From the NCBI RefSeq assembly GCF_905115235.1, contig NC_051850.1, forward strand, positions 7,535,841-7,599,840: a stretch of 64,000 nucleotides of DNA, written 5' to 3'. The position numbers and the translations under genes were made by a program. The notes below the pieces were generated by a model. It was not told where the DNA came from and ran no database searches. It saw only the letters and a list, made by a program, of their open reading frames with translations. Positions 23,201 to 35,200 of the stretch are shown here, in pieces (the stretch's first letter is position 1; the number at the start of each line of letters is the position of its first letter). Source of the DNA: Hermetia illucens (Eukaryota > Arthropoda > Insecta > Diptera > Stratiomyidae).

Positions 23201-26200
23201 AAGAATTGAGAAGTTTATGTAGGGGGAAGGGGGAGCTCACCTATCTTCAACTTTAATGAAAACTAGTGATGATCATTCCTCCTTAAAAAATATTCCCTCA
23301 GTTAGGCTAATGTCAGTCAAGTCTAGCAATATTTGAACTGTGTATCGCTTTCCAATTTTTTTGTTTCGCAATGGAGTGGACCGATAAAGCAAATAGAGTC
23401 GCGATATACACGGACCGTTCAATAAGTATTGGGGCTGTTTCGCTGTAGTCTCAATGAAGCCCTGGATGGAGGTCCGACCGGTCGGCTCCATAGAGAGGTC
23501 CTCCACCGCTCAGGCGCACTTTAGTTCAGTCGCCTGCCAGCATTCGTTTAGAAAGGAGGTGGATTTTTGTGACGTGTGATATTTTGTGGTATCGTCGCAT
23601 CAGCATGGAGCACAACGTCCAGCAATGCTACGCTGTGAACCTCGGGAAATCCACGTCGGAGACCCTTGAACTCATTAAACAGGCTTATGGGGATGATGCC
23701 TGAAGTCGCACAAAAGTTTTTAAGTGGCACACACTGTTTAAAGAAGGCTGGAAGCTCGTCAAAGAGAAGCACTGCGTCGGACGCTTGATGACCCTTCGAA
23801 CCGATGCTGCTGGACTCTGGCAGGCGTTTAACCTCGCCCTTATCAATGAGGAGACGGGCCCTTCAGTCGGAACCGTCTACACCATTGTAACAGAGGATCT
23901 TGTAACAACAAAAGTGTCGGCGAAGTTGGTGCCAAAAGTTTTGTGCCACGGTGTGGTTGTTGTGCGGCAGCTGCTGGCGAAATTCGGTGTGGCAATGTTT
24001 GTTTGTAACAGCATTTATGAGAGCACTATGCATATCATCATTGCAAATTTTGAAGTTTCAACCTTAGCCCTGATTCGAGGTTGGCATATAGGAGCGACGA
24101 GAAGATCCCCTTATTTAACTGGATTGAGCAAGAAGCTCGACAAGTGGGTGCTGCATGAATTGAGTATAAAAAATTTGCTCGACCGAATTTCTGCATGCAA
24201 TGAGCTAGTGAAAAAGTTCAAAAACGATTTTTTCGCCCGCAAACCATAGACATTCTATGAGGATGGATCATGACTCTACCAGAAAGATTTCAATAGATCG
24301 TCGGTAATAATGGATTATATTTCAATTGATTCTGTTTATTTGGAGAAATAAAAAAATGCAATACAATTTACTCGACAAATATTTAGGCGTACAACTAACG
24401 AAAAATGGAAATGGGCTTTACGAAATAAACCGCCGAATTCTGCTCACAGGAAAGCAAAGCTCCGAGCATACACAACGGTGATAAAATCTGTGCTATGCTA
24501 CAGATGTGAAATATGGACTTTAACACAAACTTCCGAAAAACTGACTAATACCTTCGAGCGTAGGGTTGTGAGGAGTATAATAAAAGCTGAATGAGAGGGC
24601 GACCAGTAGCGAATCAAATACAACCATGAGTTTTACCAAATATTTGACGACCCTGAAATTGATAGTTTTTTTATTTTTTAATTGTAAATATAGATTAGAT
24701 TTCGGGAGCGACTTACTCCTGTATCACGAGATATATATTTACATTTAAAACTAAAAATTGTTGTTTGGAGGGAGCTACCTTTTGTCTATCAATTTTAGGC
24801 TAGACTACAAGTAGCAGCCAGAAATCTAATTTCTTAAACTCTGAAATCTCCAAATTAATAAAAATTCGGAAGTTGCAATGGGCTAGCTACCCAAATCTCT
24901 GATCCTCTCATAAGATATTATGTGACCCGTCTTAATCACAAACGTGAACTAAAATACGGCGAAATGGTTTATGAGAAATGGACGATTTTTTGGGAAAGCC
25001 TTCTCAACCTACAGCAATGGTTTGCGAGCACTATATCTTTCTTCTTGATAAATTCAGGTTTTTTCTTTTAACTGCTCTTGCAAGCTATCTGAAATGAGGC
25101 AAGTTTTCAAATATTTTACGGCTTTTTTTAACGCTTTTTACCACACTTGCTCTTAACGTTGTGAAGTCTCCGTGAATTTTCAAATGTTTCTGAACAAGAA
25201 ACTCCATTCACAACACAAAATTTCAAACAAACTCTTTGCTCGTTATTTTTTCCAAGCTTTCGGCGAAGTGAAGAAGTTTGTCTCAAGAATAACTTGGATG
25301 TGTAGGTCATGACTCTTATCCAAACCAATTTCCATTGAGATATCACGACCGAACTGTCATCAGTTTAGCATTCAACACGTAGGCCATATTTGATTGCGTA
25401 ACCATACCCTCTAGCATTACTCAGAAGCTATAAATATAGGTTCGAAATCAAAGGGGATCCTAGAAATCCCCTTAGACAATGCCTCTTCTACAAGGTGGGG
25501 CAGAAGTAATCACTCTATTAGAAAACGCTACAATTTTTGCAAATGGCGCCTTTTCTCAATTCGGTTTTGACATTTGTGAAGCAAACAAACATAGAATACA
25601 AATCCACATCGACAGCCATGAATTGATTTACTCCGCAAAAACGTAGAATAATTGTTTCCATTTGTTATGCAACAATTCGTCGATTGTGTTGCCGCAGCGT
25701 GAATTTCATTCCCATCTGACATCAACTGGACAAACATTGCGGCGTTTGGCCGCTCCCCTTGAAGAGGCCGGGACAGCATGAGATGTTCCCAAGGCTGGCA
25801 GGGCCCAGAGCAGCCGTTCTGCTGAGAATATCGCTACTGTTACGTGAGATGTTGAAGAGGAGCCCGGAACATCGATTAAACGAAGACGTGCCACGCAATT
25901 GCGCATAAGTCGGCGGTCCCTACGCGGAACTTTGGTAGAAGATTTGAAGATCCTTCCCTTACAAAGTGCAAACAGTGCATCAGCTGTTAGTTGCTAACCG
26001 CCAAACGCGTCTAACCTACGCTCAAGCCAACATGGATCTCAACGAAGAGGAGGGCGATTTTTCATCGAAAATTATCATGAGCAATGAGGCTCATTTCCAT
26101 CTTAACAGTTACGTGAATAAACAAAATAATTCTTTGTGGGGTATCGAAAGTCCGTGTATCATCCACGAAGATTCATTACGCAGGCTCAAAGCTACTGCGC

Positions 26201-29200
26201 AGTGCGCTGTTTACACTGGATGAGTCATCGGGTCAATTTTCTTTGCGAACGCCGCGAGCTAAACGAAGACTGGATGGCGCGTGTTAAAACGCCATGATTA
26301 CCGATTTTTCCTTCATCAATTGGATGAATTGGGACTGGAGAATATGTGGTACCAACAGAACGGTGCAACAAAACACACTGCCCGAGCCACAATTGATATT
26401 CTGAAGGAAGTATTTCTGGGTCACTTAATCCCTCGTTTTGGTGATTTGTTCTGACCGGTCATATCACCCAATTTAACCGTTCCAGACTTCTTTTTATGCG
26501 ATTTTTTTAAGTCGCGAGTTTACATCAACAAACCTCAGGCTCTTGAAGCTCTTAAGGAGAATATTCGCCAGGAACGCGAGAACCTGTCGCCCAAAGTTCA
26601 GGGAGAAGTGATGGAAAATGTTTTAAACGGGTCATTAACTCTGATGGTGGCCGATATTATTTTCTCGATTTGATAGAATAAATTCTAATGGATTAAAGAA
26701 ATAGATTTCACAAGTAGAACCAAAGTTTTTCTATAAAAAAAGCAAAAGAACGTGGGGTGATTACTTTGCCCCACCTTGTATGTTAATGTACTCTGAAGTG
26801 CTGACAACCTTTAGATTAGCGTACTGACAAGGTGATAAGCCTACCCCAACAGGACAAACACAAAGACGACCAAAACATCTATGACTAAGCAAGATCTAAA
26901 CCTGGGGTAACCAAATTGAGATGCTGGGACCCAACCAATTTTCATATTCTTCCGATATTTTATTGACATTTTCATTGCATCTGTCCAAGCGATTGTTTAA
27001 ATCTCTGTTCAATAATTTTTTTTAAACAAAGAATGAATGGAAGACTTGGTACAGAATGGTGGATGGGGAACCTGATGACTCAAGTACGCATGGTGTGCGT
27101 GTCAAAGAGGAACCCTTTTACCTCCAATGCTTACCCAAAAAGTCAGTGGCCAAGAATTACAAATTTGTTTTGAAAACAGGGGATATGTGAGGGCAATCCC
27201 TTTCCTTTTCAATCGTCTAGATTACACAAGTGACATCTGTTCACCGTGTTATTTATTATTATTTGGTTTATTTGCTTGGCTAAAGACAAAACCCGAGGCT
27301 GTTGCAGATATCTCCTTCGTTTCCTAGTGATTTATGGGTATGAACGGGTAAATATGAGTAGATAATCTAATACGTTTACTCCAGAACAACAAAGTCGCAT
27401 GACCAGCGTTTTTCGAAATAGAGTATTATGAAGGTCGATGCCCCGTGTGGGCTGTTCAAGTGTTCATTACGTTGCGGGAGGTTTTCAGCCCCTGAGGAGG
27501 CAGAAATGACGACAAACATTAACTTCGGTAGATTAACCATCGTTTTTTGAGTATCAAAAAATGTCTAATTTTATGATTGAATAATTGTCAGTCAGTTTAC
27601 TCCATTTTTGAGACCCCATAAACTTTGTTACCCCAGCAATAGCAGAAATTGAGAAACGAGATAAGATAAATTTTTATATGAAATGATAAGAGGCTAAATC
27701 TGATATGAATATGTGCGACTGGGTTTTAAATTTCAAAATATTCTAGAAGAAAAACAAGAAGGGGAGGACAAATCCTTCACGATATTTTCAAATTATCATA
27801 AATAAGCCAAGATTAGGAAGAAACCTCTGAGCATATAATGACTCCTCAAATATATAATTCCTTATCAAATAAATAAATGTAAATTAGTCTAATCATCAAG
27901 TCTAGCGTAAACTTATCATACCTCGTAAGACATCTGAAACCGCGACTGTCTACCAAAAAGCGACTGTAGTCTCTGCATATCTGCTTTGTATGCAATGCAC
28001 TATGTAATTCCGTATTTTCACCTTAGTTTATTGCTTAAAGTCAAAAACTTGGTGTCTTATTTGATAAGTAATAAATCCAGACTAAGAGACTGGCCTGATA
28101 TAGGAGTAAAAATTTCCCCAGCTGATTAGATAGTCCCAAAGTTTGTCCGGCGTTTGGTTATCAGCGTCTACTCTTTTGCGGTTTAGTTGTGACCGTGCAA
28201 AACTAGCGAAACCATAAAATGGACGTATATGAATACTGGCGAATACTCTCTAGTGTGGAAAGCTAAACAAGCTTGAACTGAATGAGTTTGCGCTACCCCA
28301 AGAAATTTATTAGGCGCCTAATATCTCTCATATGTAAGATTGTACAGTGAGGCGCTCACGTGATTTGATAGTTGCGGATTTTCATATCAGTGAACATAGT
28401 ATGACGAGGTGTGTCTCTTTGGCCATTTCAACCGCAAAATCCCATTATTTGATTGTGAAGGACAGCTGATAACCAGGGAGGTCTAGTGTCGCTTGAACCT
28501 ATTAGCTACAAATAGATAAGCCAGTGGCCTCGCTTCTAAATGATATTAGAGAAACGTCAAGGGGGATTGCAAAGTACTATCTTTATCCAACAGAAAATAC
28601 TAGAACAATAACCAAAAAACAACACCAATACATGTGTTGCCCGATCTGATTATTGTTAAGAGTTCCTTTAAAATAGATACAAAAAGGGATGGAGAAAAGC
28701 GTCTACTTTGCCTTTAGTATGTCAAACTATTTGCGTTAAATATGTCAGAATCAATTAGGATGTAATCAATTTCTACGCAATGACAATCGTGTGATTTCCT
28801 CGAAACTTTCCAATATGTGCTTGGTTTTAATCCCAAGGACAACTTAAGGGGATTTTCCGGGCAAATTAAAAGATTTAGTAATATACAACCATTAACTTTA
28901 AGTAACTTTAAGATTGAATACAGGCGCATTATTGTGATTTTTTTCAGATTTTTCATTTGGGGTTCAACTTCAAGTTTGTACTTCTTTATCCTTTGTTCCT
29001 CTACCAGTTTTTCTTCAGTTTGGCCGCTGACAAAATTATGGCAAACTAATCAAAACATGTATTTTGAATGGTTCGAATATTTAAATGCATGCGGCAAACA
29101 GCCTTTTAAAGGTTTTCTTTTGTGAAACAAAGTCCTATTAAAATCTATTCAAGGTCTGTCTGCCACATCCGATTTACTCGTAAACGGTAGAACCAACTGT

Positions 29201-32200
29201 CACGAAATTTCTTCTTCTTTCTGTGAATTCCTTAATATCTAGAAAATGACGCCATTTTTTGTGTTGAATTTGAGGGGAGGAGCGAAAGGGGGATGCATTT
29301 TTTTTACTGAATATGGGCGTGTGGGGTATCAAATTAAATCAAAGGGCCCAGTAATACTTCTCCAAATTGGTTCTATTTTTGATTTTGGACGAAACATAGA
29401 GGAATGTCAGCCTCAAAAAGTGAAACAGATCACCTTCTCAGAACCATGAAGTCTAGGCCTTAAAATGCATCTAATTCCCATATCTTCCTAAATTAAACTT
29501 AAATTCATCCTAGTATTAGGTTGTTGCACATAGAATAGAAAGGAACAAGTCGGGAAACCGGAAGCTGGACGCTTTAGGTACGAAAGGTTTTCTGTATTTC
29601 GTAGTACGTAGCACGTAATATATCCATATATTGTGTGAGAGAATCCACTTTCGGGTGATTTTGACATTCATAGTTTTCAATTTTCAAAGAAGTAACAGCT
29701 TTGACGTATTATAGCTTTGCTAGTAATAGTGCGATTTCCACCAAACTTGGTAAGATCATGCTCTACATTATAGCCTATATCACTGCTACTTCGTGGTGCT
29801 AAGGTGAATTTAAGGTGGGTTTCCAGCCAATTACAAAAAAATTATTATTATTAACTTTAATTGAAGAGATATAGGTATGGAAGGTATTTCGGAGCCCAGG
29901 CACCATATAATGGCAGCCTCCTGATTTTTTTCAGATTTTTCGGTTGGGTTTCTGAGAATGGCCCCCTTAAGGAAACGATCATTTTCAACCCCCCGCACTC
30001 CCCACCTTTCCAACGATTGTCAAAACTAAGACCGGCTTCGAAAAGTACTAACCGAGACCTTTAATTTGATACCCCACATGATTATATTTGATGAAAAAAA
30101 TTTTACACCCCCCCCCCCCCCCCTCCCTTAGATTCAACGTAAAAGGATGTAACTCACTGTATGTGTGTGCGTTCATAGTTTCCATTTTTCTACCAAATTT
30201 GTTGTCAATCACTATAACCGTCTCCGAGAAAAAAAGAGTCCCTACAGAATCGTGGTGGGGCGATTCAGAAGTCGTTCATCTTCGCAGATTACGTGTCCTA
30301 TCCTCTTACTGAAAATCATCCAAGGGTAATTCCCGCAGCAAGAGGAGAGCATCGACACATTTCAACCACCTCTGAATGTGACGGCAATTCCGCCAGTTAC
30401 CAGAGACGAGCTGCTAGATATCTGTGCAAGAATAGGAGACAATAAAGGGCCGGGACTGGACGGAGTACCGAATAAGGCCTTTAAGCTTGCAGTGAAATCC
30501 AGACCGGACATGCTCGCTGAGTTGTTCCAGCGGCATGGAAGCGGCAACAGTTGGTACTTCTGCCTAAGCCTGGTAAACCTCCACGTGATCCATCCTCATA
30601 TCGACCCATATGTGTTTTGGACACTGGGGAAAATGTTAGAGCGGGTAATCTATAATAGATTACTCCCGGTTGTTGAAAGCCAAGGCGGCCTTTCAGATCG
30701 GCAGTATGGGTTCCGTAAAGCCAGATCAAAGATTGATGCCATCAAATTGGTTACTGGCTTGGCCGAAGATGCAATTCACGGAAAGGATAGTACCAGCAAA
30801 TATTGCGTGGTAGTAACCCTGGATGTGAAAAATGCATTCAATTCGGCCAATTGGAATCTAATACGGGAATCTCTAGCGAATGTTGATATTCCCGCTTATC
30901 TCGTTGCTATCGTCGACAGTTATTTAACTGAAAGGAGGCTCTGGTGTGACACTGATGACGGACCCCAAGAGTACGTTGTTTCCGCGGGTGTCCCACAGGG
31001 CTCCGTATTGGGCCCACTACTGTGGAACATCATGTACAACGATGTACTTAATCTTCCCCTTGCGGAGAAAGTCACAGTGGTGGGTTACGCTGACGACATA
31101 GCGCTGGTTGTTATCACAAAGCATCTCGAAGATGCTGAGTTATACTCAAGCGAGGCAATCGGTGCTGTTAAAAGTTGGCTAAAGAGCTCTGATTTGACAT
31201 TTGCGGAGGAAAAAACAGAAGCGGTCCTCTTCACTAAGTTCTTTACTCACCCACAACAGAAGCGAATAGTGACATATGATAAAAAGTGGATATTATAAGA
31301 CAATCGTCGCCGATCAGGACAATGTTTAGATGCTGATGAGCCACCAAGCGTATGCCGAAACCGACCCTCCATTCGAAGAAGGTAATGATGACTGTTTGGT
31401 GGTCTACAGCTGGATTTATCCACTATTCTTTTTTGACACCTGGAGAAACGATAAACGCACAGAAATACTGTGCCCAACTCTAGGAAATGCACCAAAAATT
31501 GAGTATTCAACGGCCGAGATTGATCAACAGAGATGGTGTGATACTCCTTCACGACAATACACGACCTCATGTATCCAGAACAACGGTTCAAAAATTGAAC
31601 GAATTCCAGTATGAGACTCTGCCTCATCCACCATATTCACCAGACCTTTCGCCAAACGACTACGACATTTTTAAGCATTTGGATCTTTCTTTGGGCGGAA
31701 AAACAATTTAGGAACGAAGAGGCTGTCAAAATTGCCTTCAACGAATTTATCAACAGCCGACAGTTGGCCTTCTACGAAACTGGCATACATGCTCTTGAAT
31801 CTCGCTAGGAGAAGTGTTTTGAATCGACTGGTACCTATTTTGATTAGATAAATAAACTTTTGTAAGCTTCACAGTCGGTTCAAATGTTAGTACCATAACG
31901 GCCATTTCATTTGCAACAACCTAATACAAAATTTGGGGTGGGCATAAGGATTAATATAAGGAATAATTGAATTGAATCTAAAGTTTAAAGTAAATCTAGC
32001 TATCAGTAACAAAGTTGCAGATGGTCAAAATTTACACCCCTTAAAATCAGCCTACGCTACATGGCTGGGATTTCGTAGTCTATGTATGTTTCAATCCGTC
32101 TTCGAAAAAAGGAATGTAAAAGACACAGTAAACCGATTTTAAACCGGTTCTGTTTTACACAAAGGTTAAAAAAGAAAAAAACTCGACAGTCTACATCAAG

Positions 32201-35200
32201 ACATTACTATTACTTAGTAAGCCACCATCTACATAAGGGGCCCACGAATTTTGGATGAATGTAGACGAGGTATTCCCCAATGAGAACTGGTTTCGTATCA
32301 GGGTGCGCAAAGTTGGACTCAAATGGATAGTGTGAAAATTATGCGAATAACTCTTCATGATATGCTTTAAGGGGGTCATCCCGTGAAAAACTTGAATCAA
32401 GATACAAACACGAATTTTTGAGCATATATCTGTTAATATCTTGAGCATACCTAACATTGTTTCAGATCGATATCATTGCCCATTATAGAAATAAATGGCA
32501 CCCATCTCGATAAAAATGCTTTTCGGATACCACGCCACAGCGGGAATGCTCATCTTAAAGAAAAAAAAATAAACGGCATTTAACGCTTTTTTCATTTGGT
32601 TCTATCAAATGCCTGATCGGAATGCAACACCCATCCAGCGTATTAAGTCACCGTTGTTTCGGTCGCTTACCATCGACTTCGATGTTTAGACCAATCTTGG
32701 CAAGTGACTTCTTGTTGACATGAATTACGTGACCATACAATCGTAACACCTCTCTTGTAGTTTTTCCACGATCGGTGCAACCCCATATCGATCGGAAATA
32801 TCCTTATTTCGCATGTGATCAAAACGGGTCACGCCACTAGTCCAACGCAACATCTTCGTCTCCATTACCGCAAGACGCCGTTCATTGTCTTTTATAGTCG
32901 GCCAACACTCAGAACCATAGAGGGCAACAGGACGGACGACATTGCGGGAAATTTTGGATTTGAGATGCCGATCACAAAAAACACCAGTTGCGTTAATGCG
33001 TGAAGCTATTTCATAACGCAGTTCTCCATTGGCTAATAGCGTTGACCCGAGGTATTTAAATTGCTCAGTTCTGGGCAGATCATTGCCGCTGACAGTGATT
33101 GTGCCTGTTTGATAGTGATCGGTCGTCAAAAATTCAGTTTTGTTTAGATTCAATCTGAGACCGTGTTGCATGAGGCGATCATTCCATTTTTGGACAAGTT
33201 GCTCGAGATCATTTTTGCCATTAGATGCTAGGAAAACATCTGCATTAAGCAGGGTGTAGGGCGCTGGACGTCCCCTGTGACAGTGTCCATAAAAAGAACA
33301 AAGAGGAGTGGTGAGAGGGCGCTTCCTTGATGAATACCAACAGAAATACGAAGCGGTTTTGATACACCCGCCATACTTCCAATTTTACTTTTCGGATTGT
33401 GATAGAGCAATTGAACCCAGCGCGCGAGTTCTTCTGGTACCAACTAAGTCCAGGCATTTCTTATGCACAAGCTACCCAGGGCATCTCATCAAGGAAAAAC
33501 CAGCAGACTCCTGATCACACACCACTCTCAAATGTATTATACATGAAGTCATTAACAACAAGGCGCATGAACTTTTTAAGTGCAGCCAGACGGAATTCTG
33601 TCGCCAGTTTAAAATCTTTCTTCCAGCCTTGTCCAGTTCCAAGGACATCCGGGAACAAAGGCTACAAATGATTGCTTTTGTGGCGTCAATCTGCAAAGAT
33701 TGAATCCTCATTAGTAGTCTACTGATGTCTCCTGATAAGGAATTTATTACCTGGCCTTACCCTGTAAGTGCAGTACTTAAATATTACTTTTAGCCGTAAG
33801 AGGTTTTATTGATTTTTCTTCTTTTTCCTTTGGTCTATTTATGCTTAATTAGTCTAATATAATCTTTGTTTTAATTAGTTTATGACTTAGGTAACTTTTA
33901 GTACGTTAAGGGGGGTCATCGTTTTTTTTAGAATTTTTTTGGGACGTCTTGATTGATGTCTTGAGTATTCCTACTAGTTTTTCCAGCTCGATAGGATTGT
34001 TCATTATTGAAATGCAGAGCAACTAATACACTCATCTCCAAAAAAGAAGGTGTTTTTTCTGCTGCCACGTTAGAGGGTGCTGTGATCATCCTAAAGAAAA
34101 AATTTAAACGGCATTGCAACCTACAAACTTAATCACTGTCGGCAAACTAAGATCATTAAAAAATATTGAAAGGTAAATTTTTGGGTGACTTGTTGAACTT
34201 TTTTTTGTGAAGTTTGGGGTTTTTTCAAGGCTTTTTTAATGCATAAAAAAAAAACTAGTGACTGGCTTAAAACCAACCAAGCCTCGCGAAGTGTCCCGTT
34301 TGAGGTTTACGTCTAACCGCGATCGTAATGTCAGTTTAAGATTGCCCTCACGTTGTGACTTAAAAACATTGAGACAAAATGTCAAATCAGCTGAAGAACA
34401 AAGAGAATATTATCATATATTAACACGCATTGCTGCGACTTTTTTTCAGATTCTTTGAATATATAGGTTCAGAGAACGAGACTGTTTGGGGGACATATTT
34501 TGAGTCCTCACTCCCTTGTGTTTTATCCAATATAAGAAACAAAATCATTTTCATAAATTACTAATTGAGCCCTTTCCTCTGATACCCAACATGCCCATAT
34601 TCTATGAAAAAAAATTGCCCCCTTTTCCCCCTTTGGATATATGTGAAGGCCCCTCCCCCGCTTAAACCCAACATAAATGGTACTACTTGTCGCAAGTATA
34701 GCGGTTCACAGACCGCATATTCGCACCAAATTTCGTGACGATAGCTCCGGTCCTTTCAGGGTAAATCTCATGTGAGAGATGGGGAGACAGACAAACAGAC
34801 ATTGAACATTTTTTGAAATACAGCGGTTCTAATATTTACGGTCGCACTGTATAAGTTAAAATTTGTTCCATATATTCACTTATCCATTCATGCCAGTTTG
34901 GTAGTTGTTTGATTTCCTATGTTGTGGTTCAACGTCCTGGTACAATTTTAGATAAGACGGTTGGGATAGATAGTTTTGAGTATAGTAACCACTAGTCAAC
35001 AAAAACTTTGATCACCCGCTGTAACCACAAACAACAACATTGCTTTCACGGTCATATTATATAAAAGAGCAAACTCTAAAAAGCTCAGTCTTATTCAGAG
35101 TTGGTACAAGTGAAGAACTCATCAGTCTTTCACCGGCTCCAACTCAGTCGACCAAAGTGTTTTATCCAAAGCTCCACACTCGCTTAATTTTTCGCTCAAT

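Noticed and set aside
28817-29125. 102-codon plus-strand open frame with hydrophobic stretches
   Set aside because: AT-rich composition yields Phe/Leu/Ser-rich chance frames; it overlaps repeat sequence and has no gene signals.
30105-30122. Poly-C run as a G-quadruplex or regulatory site
   Set aside because: It is a homopolymer in a repeat copy. Its length is unreliable in most sequencing, and it lacks the multi-tract pattern of a quadruplex.
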